A stretch of DNA of 61,436 nt from Hahella sp. HN01. GTDB taxonomy: Bacteria; Pseudomonadota; Gammaproteobacteria; Pseudomonadales; Oleiphilaceae. The position numbers and the translations under genes are program-made. Below the pieces are notes generated by a model. The model did no database searches. It was not told where the DNA came from and saw only the letters and a list, made by a program, of their open reading frames with translations. The DNA lies in assembly GCF_018986435.1 (NCBI RefSeq), contig NZ_JAHMIN010000006.1:1-61436 (forward strand), written 5' to 3'. Positions 17,417 through 26,799 of this stretch are shown in pieces (positions within the stretch are counted from its first letter, which is position 1; each line of letters begins with the position of its first letter).

Positions 17417-17541
17417 CACGCCCTCCAGGCGGAATTCGCCGCGGTCGCAGTCGTCGTTACGGGGGAGGGAAGCGACGCGCCGCCGGTTTCCCATCCCTGA
17501 TCGCTTTGCGGAAGCGCTTATCTATAAAAACTACCGCTAAT

Positions 17542-17572
17542 TTGACAAAAATCAAATTCAGAGCTGTATTAA
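17542..17572 (+). promoter_or_regulatory. candidate sigma-70 promoter for the REC-EAL gene
   Basis: TTGACA (17542-17547) is a perfect -35 box. TGTATT (17565-17570) at 17 bp or TATTAA (17567-17572) at 19 bp could be the -10 box. It lies in the 296-base gap between the divergent kinase and REC-EAL genes, 140 bases before ATG 17713. Confidence 0.45.
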
Positions 17573-17712
17573 GAGACAGATGCTCATGGAGCTGATTAGT
17601 CGGGCCAACGCCCGGATGCGAGACTCTTCCCCCGTGGCTATAGAGGGATCTTTCTTCGCTGATAATCCTTGTTCTGTAACATTCATCCTTTCAACGGCAG
17701 GAGCCTGTAGTC

Positions 17713-19419
17713 ATGCACCCACTTACCGGTAGCAGGCTGCTTATTGTTGATGACGAGCAGCGCAACACCAAACTGCTTACGGATATCTTTCGGGCGCAGG
17801 GATTTGACGCCTTTCCCCTCAATGACGCCAACGAAGTGATTGGCGCCGTCGCCAGCTACGAACCGGATTTGATTATCCTGGACGTTATGATGCCAGGTAA
17901 GACCGGCTTTGAGCTGACCCGCGAAATCAAGGCCCAGGAACACTGGAAACACATACCCATTATCCTTCTCACAGCACTGGCCGATCGCGATTCCTGCGTG
18001 TCGGGACTGGAGTGCGGCGCGGAGGATTACGTCAGCAAGCCGTTTAACCGGCGCGAACTGCTGGCGCGGGTGAACAACCTGCTCAAGCTTAAGAAGCTGC
18101 ACGATTTTCAACATCAGAATCTGCGTCTGCTGGAGGAATACGATTCCGTCACCGGCCTGCCGAAGAAAGATATTTTGATGGAGTTGATCGACTCGCTCAT
18201 CAAGCAGAAAAACAACGTCAATGTCTGCGTGTGCGTCTGCGAAGTGGATATGGATCAGACCCTGATCGGCCTGCTCAGCAGTCATGACCGCGACCAGTCC
18301 GAACGTCAGGTCAGTCGCGCCGTGGTGGAGCGTATGTCGTCCATTTTCCCGCCGGGCATGCTGCTGGGCTGTCTCGGCTCCGGCAAATTTGGCGTGGTGC
18401 TTGAAGCGGATGAGGAGGAAGGCGCGGCGCATTTGCGTCAACTGCAGCAGAAATTGAGCCTGCCCATCCTGGTGGAAGGGCAGGAATTCTTACTCAAATT
18501 CTCTGTCGGATACGCGCCGCCGCCGCATCCCCGCGTGGAGTGGATCGTGCTGTTTAATCATGCGGAAATCGCAGCCCTGGAAGCCAGGAAAGAAGGCGGC
18601 AATCTGGTGAAACGTTTTGCGCCGGAAATGGACGTGGAGAACCACGAACGCTGGTGGATGTCGCGGGCGCTGTTTCAGGCGGTGCGCGAACAACAGTTCG
18701 AGGTTTATTACCAGCCCCAGGTGGATATTCTGCAGGAGTCCCTGGTGGGTTTTGAGGCGTTGTTGCGCTGGAAAACCCCGGAGAAAGGCCATATCAGCCC
18801 GGCGCGCTTTATCCCGCTGGCGGAGGAAAACGGACAGATCTACGACATCAGTCTGTGGATGATGGAGCAGGTGTGCCAGCAGATTGCGCTCTGGAAACGG
18901 GCCGGCAAGCGCCTGCGCATGGCGATCAATATCTCGCCGGTGCAACTGCACCGTGATGAGTTCACCCAGGACTTTGTCGACCTTTTCACCCGCTATCATC
19001 TGTCCCCCAATGACTTCGAACTGGAGCTGACGGAAACCAGCCTGATGGACCCGAAAGGCGGCGGACAGTTGCGCGAGTTGTGGCGCCAGGGTTTCGATAT
19101 CGCCATTGACGATTTCGGCACCGGCTACAGCAATCTGGAGTATCTGCGCAAATATCCCTTTAACCGTTTGAAGATTGACCGTTCGTTCATCAGCAATATT
19201 TGCGACTCCGGCGATGACTTCGCCATCGTCAAGGCCATATTGGCCATTGCTCAGCATATGGGCTTCAAGGTTATCGCCGAAGGCATTGAAACCGCGGATC
19301 AACTAGCGCGTTTACGCAGCCTCGGCTGCCATGAGGCGCAGGGATATTTATTCAGCAAGCCGGCGCCCGCCGCCAACGCCACGGCCATGCTGTTCAATGG
19401 ACTTAAGGCGCCGGCTTAG
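17713..19419 (+). CDS. response regulator with degenerate GGDEF and intact EAL domain
   Basis: This 568-residue regulator should hydrolyse c-di-GMP when its receiver is phosphorylated. REC spans about 8-125 with D57 (LIILDVMMPGKTG). A GGDEF-like domain (about 145-290) has SGKFG at 223-227 instead of GGDEF, so it is probably inactive as a cyclase. The EAL domain (about 315-560) keeps E348-A-L (GFEALLRW), NISPVQL, ELTETSLM, DDFGTGYS, KIDRSF, AEGIET and QGYLFSKP, so phosphodiesterase activity is expected. It precedes CheY, STAS and CheA on the same strand. That position makes it a likely output of the CheA pathway. Confidence 0.94.
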   Translation: MHPLTGSRLLIVDDEQRNTKLLTDIFRAQGFDAFPLNDANEVIGAVASYEPDLIILDVMMPGKTGFELTREIKAQEHWKHIPIILLTALADRDSCVSGLECGAEDYVSKPFNRRELLARVNNLLKLKKLHDFQHQNLRLLEEYDSVTGLPKKDILMELIDSLIKQKNNVNVCVCVCEVDMDQTLIGLLSSHDRDQSERQVSRAVVERMSSIFPPGMLLGCLGSGKFGVVLEADEEEGAAHLRQLQQKLSLPILVEGQEFLLKFSVGYAPPPHPRVEWIVLFNHAEIAALEARKEGGNLVKRFAPEMDVENHERWWMSRALFQAVREQQFEVYYQPQVDILQESLVGFEALLRWKTPEKGHISPARFIPLAEENGQIYDISLWMMEQVCQQIALWKRAGKRLRMAINISPVQLHRDEFTQDFVDLFTRYHLSPNDFELELTETSLMDPKGGGQLRELWRQGFDIAIDDFGTGYSNLEYLRKYPFNRLKIDRSFISNICDSGDDFAIVKAILAIAQHMGFKVIAEGIETADQLARLRSLGCHEAQGYLFSKPAPAANATAMLFNGLKAPA

Positions 19420-19622
19420 GGCGCCCTGAAAGGCGGGCGGGACTTGCATAGCTGGATTTTGTGGCTAAATTTTGAACTACACTTAATCTACTTTTATTGA
19501 TTAGTTATTTAGGACGGTATCTTAAGAGTTTGTTGATGATTCGGCGTCGCCACCCATGACGCCGAAGCATTCACAGGCGCAACTGGAAGACCAACAACGC
19601 ACGGCGCTAATGGACGATTGCT

Positions 19623-19991
19623 ATGGCGAAGACCATTCTGATCATTGACGATTCCATCTCTCTGCGGCAAATGGTGGACATTACGCTCAAGTCCGCAGGC
19701 TACAACGTAATACAGGCGGAAAACGGCCAGGACGCGCTGGGAAAGCTGCCTGACGCCAAGCCCAGCTTGATTGTCTGCGACGTGAACATGCCGGTCATGG
19801 ACGGCATCTCCTTCGTCAAGGAGCTTAAAAGCCTGCCTGAATACAAATTCACTCCGGTCATCATGCTGACGACGGAAAGCACCGAAGATAAACGTATGGA
19901 AGGTCAGATGGCGGGCGCCAAGGCGTGGATGGTGAAACCGTTCCGTCCGGAAGCCATGCTTAAAGCCGTCCAGAAACTGATACTGCCCTGA
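19623..19991 (+). CDS. CheY-like single-domain response regulator
   Basis: This 122-residue receiver domain has the acidic pocket IIDD (8-10), phospho-acceptor D53 (VCDVNMPVMDG), the switch Thr in LTTES and the conserved Lys in MVKPFRPE. There is no output domain. It begins the che gene run (CheY, STAS, CheA, MCP, CheW, CheR, CheD, CheB), so it is the natural CheA target. Whether it contacts a flagellar motor or another output cannot be read, since no flagellar gene is nearby. Confidence 0.94.
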   Translation: MAKTILIIDDSISLRQMVDITLKSAGYNVIQAENGQDALGKLPDAKPSLIVCDVNMPVMDGISFVKELKSLPEYKFTPVIMLTTESTEDKRMEGQMAGAKAWMVKPFRPEAMLKAVQKLILP

Positions 19992-20023
19992 CGCGCAGTC
20001 ACCCGTCCAGGGAGGGAGACACA

Positions 20024-20290
20024 ATGAGCATAGACTCCCAACACGACCCCGAGCAGAACCGGCTGACCCTGAGCGGTGAGCTGACGATCTACTGTGCGGC
20101 GGAAGCCAAAGCGCCCCTGCTTGAGCATAAAGATATCGACATCGATCTTAGCCAACTGACGGAACTGGACGGGGCGGGCCTGCAACTGTTGATCCTGGCC
20201 AAACGGGATCGGCGCGCGCGGCTGGTGAACGCCAGTGAGGCGGTCGACAAAGTGTTCACGCTGACCGGGCTCGCCGACATGTTGGAGTAG
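20024..20290 (+). CDS. STAS-domain protein
   Basis: This 88-residue STAS domain (anti-sigma-factor-antagonist fold) is encoded between CheY and CheA. The usual phosphorylated Ser/Thr after the conserved Asp is replaced: the motif reads ELDGAGLQLL, with Gly50 at the site. It is therefore unlikely to be switched by the standard Ser kinase and may act as a scaffold. STAS proteins of this kind occur in other alternative chemosensory operons. The ATG follows AGGGAGG. Confidence 0.88.
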   Translation: MSIDSQHDPEQNRLTLSGELTIYCAAEAKAPLLEHKDIDIDLSQLTELDGAGLQLLILAKRDRRARLVNASEAVDKVFTLTGLADMLE

Positions 20291-20593
20291 ACCGGTCTGG
20301 TCCGATTGAGCGTATAGAAGAAAAAATAGAAAACCGGGAAATAGAAAAGTCAGAAATAGAAGCAGAAAGCAGAAGAAAGAAAAGCAGAAGGAAGCAGCAG
20401 GAAGCGGAAGGAAGAAAAAAACATGGGACCGCTTAACGACGGTCCGGGAAGGACCCCTTCTCGAACGCCCGGAGGGCGACAATCAGCCGGTATGACGAAT
20501 AAGACTTGCCGGGCTGACCGGATTCGCGCTCGCCGATGAATCTGCCTCGGCGACGCAACCCGCAGCCTGCGTCACGGAAAGGGAAGACGGATA
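20291..20593. other. 303-bp gap with a long purine tract before cheA
   Basis: Positions 20315-20420 are over 85% A/G on the plus strand, with repeated AGAA, GCAGAA and GGAAG units. GGACCG (20425-20430) and CGGTCC (20439-20444) then form a small hairpin. No open frame here looks coding. The tract could act as an unstructured leader, an enhancer-like site or a triplex-prone region; all are speculative. Confidence 0.5.
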
Positions 20594-22726
20594 ATGAGCC
20601 TGGATTTCAGCGGCGCCTTAAAGGCCTTCGCCCAGGAAAGCAAAGAACTGCTGGCGGAAATGGAGCAGTCGCTGCTGACCCTGGAGGAGGAGGGCGCCAA
20701 AAAGGAACTGGTGGATGCGGTGTTTCGCGCCGCCCACACCATCAAGGGGTCCGGTGGGTTGTTTGGGCTGGACCATGTCGTCGCTTTTACACACGATGTG
20801 GAAGGCGTGCTGGACGCTGTTCGCGATGGTCGCTTGGACATTGACGGCGATCTGATCAGCCTGTTGTTGAGTTGCGGCGATCAAATCGGGCGGCTGGTGG
20901 AAAGCTCCCTGGCTGGGGAAGTGGAAGGCGAGCTGCTACGTAAAGGCGCTGCGCTACAGGCGCAACTGCAACGCTATCTGCCCGGCTCCGCCAGCGCCGT
21001 CGCCACGCCGGAAGCCGACGTCGGCGAGACGCCACAAGGCGCGCGCGGCTGGCATATTTCTCTACGCTGTGGTCGCGACTTGCTGCGCGACGGTATGGAC
21101 CCCCTCAGCATCCTGCATTACATCTCCACCCTCGGCGAACTGGTCCGGGTCACTACCTTCTGCGGGCATATGCCGGCGGCGGAGGAAATGGACCCGGAAT
21201 CCTGTTATCTCGCCTTTGAAATGGACCTGATTACCGAACAGGCCAAAGAAGAAATTGAGGACGCGTTTGAGTTCGTGAGCGCCAGCAGCGAGGTGCGCAT
21301 TACTCCGGTGGGCGATCCTGACTCCTGGGACGAAGCCATTGAGGCGACCCCGGAGGGAGAACATCGTCTTGGCGAGATTTTGCTGGATAGCGGCGCCGTC
21401 ACCCGCAATGAACTGGAGCAGGCCTTGAAACAACAGGAGAGCGTGCCGGAGAGGCCCAAGCTGGGTGAAATACTGGTCGCTCGCAACGCCGTGCAGGAAA
21501 AAACCGTCAATACAGCGCTGGAAAAGCAGGCCGGCGTCGTCAAAAAACAGCGTCAGGACAGTTTCCTTAAAGTCGATGCGCAGAAGCTCGATCACCTCAT
21601 CAATCTGATCGGCGAACTGATGATCGCCAACGCGGAAGTCCGGGTGAAAGCGGAGCACATTCGAGAATCCCATTTGGATGAGTCCATCGCCAACTCCACC
21701 CGCTTTATCGAGGCCGTGCGCGACTGCGCGCTCAGTCTGCGAATGGTGCAGATCGGCGATACCTTTAACCGCTTCCAACGGGTGGTGCGTGATCTGGCTC
21801 GCGATCTGGGCAAAGATATCCGGCTCGTCGTCAGCGGCGGCGATACTGACCTCGATAAAACCCTGGTGGAGCGTATCAGCGAACCCTTGACTCATTTGGT
21901 GCGCAACGCCATCGACCATGGCATTGAATCGGACACGCTGCGGCGGGAACGAGGCAAGGCGGCAACCGGCGTGATCCGGCTGAACGCCTTTCATGAGCGC
22001 GGCAGCATCGTCATTGAAGTCAGCGATGACGGCGGCGGCATGAACCCAGAGAAAATCGTCGCCAAGGGGATTGAAAAGCAACTGATTCGCAGCGCGGAAG
22101 GGATGAGCGACGGCGAGATCTTCAAGCTTATTTTCGAACCCGGTTTTTCTACGGCGGAGCAAGTGACCAATGTGTCCGGCCGGGGCGTTGGTATGGACGC
22201 GGTGAAGAAAACCCTGGAAGAACTGCGCGGCAGCGTGGAGGTGGAAAGTGAGCTGGGCAAAGGCTCCACCATTCGACTGCGACTGCCGCTGACTTTGGCC
22301 ATCATCAACGGTTTTCTGGTGGGCGTGGGGGACAGCAAGTACGTGGTGCCTCTGGAAATGGTGGATGAATGCGTCGAGCTGAACGGCGACGGCGGCGGCG
22401 ACTTTATGGGCCTGCGCGGGCTGGCGCTGCCGTTTTTGCGACTGCGGGATCTGTTCAGCATTGACGGCCGTCCCTCCGATCGGCAAAGCGTGGTGGTGGT
22501 GCAATACGCCGGCCGCCGGGCGGGGCTGGTGGTGGACCGTTTAATGGGCGAATTGCAAACCGTTATCAAGCCTCTGGGCGACATCTTTACGCCGCTGAAA
22601 TGGGTCAGTGGCTGCACGCTGCTGGGAAGCGGCGACGTAGGACTGATTCTGGATATCCCGGAACTGGTCACTCGGGCGGAAAACGCCCAAAACCAGTATG
22701 TGGGCAGGAAAATGGCGGCCGGTTGA
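20594..22726 (+). CDS. cheA: CheA chemosensory histidine kinase with an MshEN-like insert
   Basis: This 710-residue CheA is the central kinase of the cluster. HPt (1-130) carries H48 in AAHTIKGSGG. A P2-like domain follows (152-240, WHISLRCGRDLLRDGMDP). Residues 258-312 hold two 24-residue units, RLGEILLDSGAV...LKQQ and KLGEILVARNAV...LEKQ. They match the MshEN c-di-GMP-binding motif (RLGxxLVxxGxI, then LxxALxxQ). The first unit fits fully; the second has R to K, G to N and L to V. The dimer domain, HATPase_c (N438 in HLVRNAIDHG, DDGGGM 478-483, GRGVGMD 529-535) and a CheW-like domain (about 565-700) complete it. All catalytic residues are present. The insert is the unusual feature. Confidence 0.95.
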   Translation: MSLDFSGALKAFAQESKELLAEMEQSLLTLEEEGAKKELVDAVFRAAHTIKGSGGLFGLDHVVAFTHDVEGVLDAVRDGRLDIDGDLISLLLSCGDQIGRLVESSLAGEVEGELLRKGAALQAQLQRYLPGSASAVATPEADVGETPQGARGWHISLRCGRDLLRDGMDPLSILHYISTLGELVRVTTFCGHMPAAEEMDPESCYLAFEMDLITEQAKEEIEDAFEFVSASSEVRITPVGDPDSWDEAIEATPEGEHRLGEILLDSGAVTRNELEQALKQQESVPERPKLGEILVARNAVQEKTVNTALEKQAGVVKKQRQDSFLKVDAQKLDHLINLIGELMIANAEVRVKAEHIRESHLDESIANSTRFIEAVRDCALSLRMVQIGDTFNRFQRVVRDLARDLGKDIRLVVSGGDTDLDKTLVERISEPLTHLVRNAIDHGIESDTLRRERGKAATGVIRLNAFHERGSIVIEVSDDGGGMNPEKIVAKGIEKQLIRSAEGMSDGEIFKLIFEPGFSTAEQVTNVSGRGVGMDAVKKTLEELRGSVEVESELGKGSTIRLRLPLTLAIINGFLVGVGDSKYVVPLEMVDECVELNGDGGGDFMGLRGLALPFLRLRDLFSIDGRPSDRQSVVVVQYAGRRAGLVVDRLMGELQTVIKPLGDIFTPLKWVSGCTLLGSGDVGLILDIPELVTRAENAQNQYVGRKMAAG

Positions 22727-22817
22727 CGTGGGTGGGATTGGTATGTCTGACGAAATGAATGCATTGACTAAACGCCAGTAATGAATAGAGAAACACTGGA
22801 AATATGGGAGAGGGATC

Positions 22818-24485
22818 ATGGGTTGGTTTAATAATCTGAAAGTCTCCGTAAAGCTGATAGGCTCCTTTCTTTTGATGCTTGTACTGATGTCGGTGGTGGG
22901 TTACCTGGGTATCACCAACATGGGCAAAATCAACGAATCCGACACCAAGATGTATAAACGCGACACCTTGGGCATTTCCCACGTCAAGGAAGCCAACATC
23001 CAGCTCCTCAACCAAAGCCGCGCCCTGCGCAACCTGATGCTGGCGAGCACCATGGAGGAGCGTGAAGCCTTTATGCGCTCAGTGCAGGAGTTTGACTCCG
23101 CGATGCAAACCGAGCTGAGTGTCTCCAAAAGCATCGCTGAAACGGAAGAGGCGAAACGTCTGTATAAAGACCTGGATCGCGCCTATCAGGAATATATCCC
23201 GCTGCGGGACCGTCTGTTGAATATCGTCAGACAGGAAAGCCTGATGTCCAACCGCGATTCCGTCGAGTTCGCCATGACCACGCTGCGTCCAAAAGCGGAC
23301 GCGTTGGATAACATGATGACAGAGCTGGTGCAGGTGATTGAGCAGAATGCTGAGGCTACCTCCAAATCCAACGATGAGCTATACGCCACCAGCAAAACCG
23401 TGATGCTGGCGGTGATCGGCGTCGCCGCCATATTGGGTCTGATGCTGGGTTTTATTATCTCCCGCGCTATTTCCCGTCCGCTCGGACACGCGGCGGATGT
23501 GGCCTATCGTTTATCTGAAGGCGATCTGAACGTGAGCGTCAACGTCAACAGCCGGGATGAAACCGGGCAGGTGCTGGCGGCCATGTCGCAAATGGTGGAG
23601 AAATTCACAGATATCATCAGCGACGTGCGCAGCTCCGCGGACAATTTGTCCTCTGCCAGCGAGGAAGTCAGCTCCACGGCGCAGTCCCTGTCCCAAGCCG
23701 CCAGCGAACAGGCGGCCAGCGTTGAGGAAACAACCGCGTCCATGGAGGAGATGAACGCCAGCATTTCGCAAAACACCGAAAACGCCCAGGTCACCGAGGA
23801 TATCGCCACCAAGTCATCCCAGGAAGCGCAGGAAGGCGGACAGGCGGTGCAGGCCACCGTCACCGCCATGCGCGATATCGCCGGCAAGATTAAAATCATC
23901 GACGACATCGCCTATCAGACCAACTTGCTGGCCTTGAACGCCGCCATCGAAGCGGCGCGGGCGGGGGAACACGGCAAGGGCTTCGCCGTGGTGGCGGCGG
24001 AAGTGCGCAAGCTGGCGGAACGCAGCCAGACCGCCGCCCAGGAAATCAGCAACCTGGCCGACAACAGCGTGGATCGCGCAGAGCGGGCGGGCGCCTTGCT
24101 GGAAGAGTTGGTTCCCTCCATTGTGAAAACCGCCGGTCTGGTGCAGGAAATCGCCGCCGCCAGTTCCGAGCAGGCCAGCGGCGTGGCCCAGGTCAATACC
24201 GCCATGACGCAGGTCAGTCAGGTGACGCAAAGCAACGCCTCCTCCAGTGAAGAGCTGGCGGCGACGGCGGAAGAGCTGAGCAGTCAGGCCCAGCAACTGC
24301 AGCACATCATGGCGTTTTTTAAACTGGGCGACAGCAGTCCCAGCAGTCCCAGCAGCGCCGTGCGGGCGGTTGTTCCGCGAGAACCAGCGCCCAAGAAGAC
24401 CGCCAAGGTCAAACCCTTGCGGGTGGTCAACAAGCCGGCGGCGGAAGCGCCGGAGCCGGACGAAGCGCATTTCATTCGTTTTTAA
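22818..24485 (+). CDS. methyl-accepting chemotaxis protein
   Basis: This 555-residue receptor has a membrane helix at about 13-32 and a periplasmic four-helix bundle sensor (about 33-190, 4HB_MCP type). A second membrane helix (about 194-214), HAMP (about 215-268) and a long cytoplasmic hairpin complete it. The hairpin tip is invariant-like ([20 protein letters not shown]). Glutamine/glutamate methylation sites are visible in [16 protein letters not shown] and in the return helix. The C-terminus has a flexible Pro/Ala linker and ends HFIRF. That fits the aromatic-x-x-aromatic tether pentapeptide used to recruit CheR and CheB. The ligand is unknown. Confidence 0.95.
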   Translation: MGWFNNLKVSVKLIGSFLLMLVLMSVVGYLGITNMGKINESDTKMYKRDTLGISHVKEANIQLLNQSRALRNLMLASTMEEREAFMRSVQEFDSAMQTELSVSKSIAETEEAKRLYKDLDRAYQEYIPLRDRLLNIVRQESLMSNRDSVEFAMTTLRPKADALDNMMTELVQVIEQNAEATSKSNDELYATSKTVMLAVIGVAAILGLMLGFIISRAISRPLGHAADVAYRLSEGDLNVSVNVNSRDETGQVLAAMSQMVEKFTDIISDVRSSADNLSSASEEVSSTAQSLSQAASEQAASVEETTASMEEMNASISQNTENAQVTEDIATKSSQEAQEGGQAVQATVTAMRDIAGKIKIIDDIAYQTNLLALNAAIEAARAGEHGKGFAVVAAEVRKLAERSQTAAQEISNLADNSVDRAERAGALLEELVPSIVKTAGLVQEIAAASSEQASGVAQVNTAMTQVSQVTQSNASSSEELAATAEELSSQAQQLQHIMAFFKLGDSSPSSPSSAVRAVVPREPAPKKTAKVKPLRVVNKPAAEAPEPDEAHFIRF

Positions 24486-24515
24486 TCGGAAACCCTCGCC
24501 TGGAAGGAGACGGAT

Positions 24516-25028
24516 ATGGCTCAGGCATTGGAAACAAGCGCCCAGCCCGCGGACAGCGAACAGTACCTCACTTTTATGCAAAGCGGGGACATGTACGCCA
24601 TTCCTCTGTTAGGGGTGAAGGAAATCATCGAATATGGCGGCATCACTCCGATTCCGACATTACCAAGTTTCATCCGTGGGGTGATCAATTTGCGTGGTCG
24701 GGTGGTGCCGGTGATCGACCTGGGCTGCCGCTTCGGCAAAACCGAGCGGGAAGTGACCCGGCGCACCTGCATCATCATCGTGGAGGTTGGCTCAGGAGAA
24801 GAGAGCCAGGACATGGGGGTGATCGTGGACAGCGTGAGCGCGGTCATTGATATTCCCATGTCCAATATTCAGCCGCCCCCGGCGTTCGGCGCCAAGATCC
24901 GGGTGGATTTCATTCAGGGCATGTGGAAATCCGATGATCGCTTTGTCATCGTCATGGACATTGACCGGGTGCTGTCCGTGGATGAAATTACCAACATGGC
25001 GGAGGCCTTGCAGGAGAGCGTGGCCTGA
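24516..25028 (+). CDS. cheW: CheW coupling protein
   Basis: This 170-residue CheW links the receptor to CheA. Recognisable parts are YLTFMQSGDMYAIPLLGVKEII, PIPTLPSFIRGVINLRGRVVPVIDLG and the C-terminal strand FVIVMDIDRVLS. It has a slightly extended N-terminus and C-terminal helix compared with minimal CheW. It follows the MCP by 30 bases, and its stop codon overlaps the cheR start by one base. Confidence 0.95.
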   Translation: MAQALETSAQPADSEQYLTFMQSGDMYAIPLLGVKEIIEYGGITPIPTLPSFIRGVINLRGRVVPVIDLGCRFGKTEREVTRRTCIIIVEVGSGEESQDMGVIVDSVSAVIDIPMSNIQPPPAFGAKIRVDFIQGMWKSDDRFVIVMDIDRVLSVDEITNMAEALQESVA

Positions 25029-25867
25029 TGGTCAAGATCGTCGCCAGTGAAGGCGCTGCGCCGAAGTCCGGTCTTTATCGCATCGGCGACAGAGAGTTCG
25101 CTATCGTTAAACGCTTTGTGCACGATGCGGCGGGCATCTTTCTGACCGACGCCAAGAAGAACCTGGTCACCGGTCGTCTCGCCAAACGCCTGCAAGCGCA
25201 TAACCTGCAAAGCTATGGCGACTATCTGAAGCTGATCGACGCTGATGCGGACGAACGCCAGATTGCGCTGAACCTGCTGACCACCAACGAAACCTATTTC
25301 TTTCGCGAGCCCCAGCACTTTGACTTCATGCAGCGGCACATTCTGCCCCAGCGCGCGCGAGGCCGGCCGTTTCGGGTTTGGAGCGCGGCCTGCTCCACGG
25401 GAGAAGAGCCCTATAGTATCGCCATGTTGCTGGATGACGCACTGGGACAGTCCAATTGGGAAATTCTGGCCACCGATATTTCCACTGACGTGCTTACTCA
25501 CGCCAGGCGCGGATGTTACTCCATGCAGCGGGCGCAGCATATGCCGCCGAATTACCTGAGGCGGTACTGCCTTAAGGGCGTGGGGCCGGAAGACGGCAAT
25601 CTGTTGGTGGACAAAAAATTGCGCGGAGTCGTGCAGTTCAAAAACCTTAACTTAAACGCCACGCTGCCCAATGTAGGGCTGTTCGACGTGATTTTTTTAC
25701 GCAATGTCATGATCTACTTTCAGGCGGACACCAAGCGTCAACTGATCGCCAAATTGATACAACACTTGCATAAAGGCGGTCACTTGTTCATCGGTCGATC
25801 AGAGAGTCTGAATGGCGTGACGGAGCAACTAGAGCAGATATGTCCCGCCGTGTATCGCAAACCGTAA
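25028..25867 (+). CDS. cheR: CheR chemoreceptor methyltransferase
   Basis: This 279-residue S-adenosylmethionine-dependent methyltransferase methylates receptor glutamates. It has the N-terminal helical domain (AIVKRFVHDAAGIFL, LLTTNETYFFREPQHF), the SAM-binding segment RVWSAACSTGEEPYSIAM, ILATDIS and the conserved FDVIFLRNVMIYF. The N-terminus has about 20 extra residues. It overlaps cheW by one base and the CheD-like gene by 28 bases, showing tight translational coupling. Confidence 0.95.
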   Translation: MVKIVASEGAAPKSGLYRIGDREFAIVKRFVHDAAGIFLTDAKKNLVTGRLAKRLQAHNLQSYGDYLKLIDADADERQIALNLLTTNETYFFREPQHFDFMQRHILPQRARGRPFRVWSAACSTGEEPYSIAMLLDDALGQSNWEILATDISTDVLTHARRGCYSMQRAQHMPPNYLRRYCLKGVGPEDGNLLVDKKLRGVVQFKNLNLNATLPNVGLFDVIFLRNVMIYFQADTKRQLIAKLIQHLHKGGHLFIGRSESLNGVTEQLEQICPAVYRKP

Positions 25868-26799
25868 TCACCAAGCCTGAGGAGCCCCTGGAGATATTTC
25901 TGGATGCGGGGGAGTTGTATCTGGCGGAGGCCGACACGCGTATTCGCAGCCTGCTCGGGGAGGGGGGTATCGTCACCCTGTGGCACCCGCACCTGAAGCT
26001 CGGGGGAATGTGCCACTTTAAAAAAGTGCGCATGGACGCCAGCGAGCCCACCGGCCGAACGCTGAACGCCGCCTATGCGGATGCGGCGCTGAGTCTGCTG
26101 CAATTGGAGATGGTGCGCGCTGGCGCGCCGCCTCGCCGCTTTGAGGCGAAATTGTTTGTCTTCGATGGACCGGATGCAGGCAAGACGGCGAAAGAGGCGG
26201 GCCAGCTGCTGCATGACTTTGGCTTCAAGCTGGCGATGGATCACAACGGCAGCGGCAATCTGGTGTTTGATATCTGGAACGGAGACGTATGGATTCAGAA
26301 AGACGCTCCCAGCATGATCGACGCCGGCAAAGCGCCGCAGGACATTCTGGAAGTCTATCTGGACCCGGGCGAATGGTATTTTTCCGACGCCGACACCCGC
26401 ATGAAGACGCTGCTGGGCTCCTGTGTGGCGGTGGTGCTGTGGCATCCACAAAAGCGCCTGGGCGGCATGTGTCATTACATGCTTCCGCAACGCAACGGCG
26501 GCGCGTCCAATCAGGGGCTGGATGGGCGTTATGCGGACGAAGCGATGCAATTACTGGTGGACGCCTTAAAGAAGGAACGTACGCGGCCGCAGGAGTACGA
26601 AGTGAAAATATTCGGAGGCAGCTCTATGCTGGAAGGGTCCTCAATCAACGTGAGTAAACGCAACATTGAAGCAGCGTATCGTCTGCTCAAACACCATGGA
26701 TTTCGGATAATGGGCGAAGACCTGGGCGGCCGGGCGCATCGCAATCTGGTGTTTGACGTCTGGAGCGGCGATGTGTGGCTAAGGAAGGGAAGCCGATGA
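25840..26799 (+). CDS. cheD: tandem CheD protein with one inactive half
   Basis: This 319-residue protein is two CheD domains in a row; normal CheD is about 160 residues. CheD deamidates receptor glutamines using Cys and His. The second domain (about 165-319) keeps T190, C195 (LLGSCVAV) and H212 (GGMCHYMLP). The first (about 15-155) aligns cleanly ([18 protein letters not shown]) but has Gly42 where the catalytic Cys should be, with Ser37 and His59 retained. The first half is therefore a non-catalytic paralogue, perhaps for receptor docking or regulation. It overlaps cheR by 28 bases and cheB by 4 bases. Confidence 0.92.
   Translation: MSRRVSQTVITKPEEPLEIFLDAGELYLAEADTRIRSLLGEGGIVTLWHPHLKLGGMCHFKKVRMDASEPTGRTLNAAYADAALSLLQLEMVRAGAPPRRFEAKLFVFDGPDAGKTAKEAGQLLHDFGFKLAMDHNGSGNLVFDIWNGDVWIQKDAPSMIDAGKAPQDILEVYLDPGEWYFSDADTRMKTLLGSCVAVVLWHPQKRLGGMCHYMLPQRNGGASNQGLDGRYADEAMQLLVDALKKERTRPQEYEVKIFGGSSMLEGSSINVSKRNIEAAYRLLKHHGFRIMGEDLGGRAHRNLVFDVWSGDVWLRKGSR

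Noticed and set aside
21062-22504. A 480-codon open frame opposite cheA
   Set aside because: It is rich in His and Gln, has no family features and mirrors the CheA codons.
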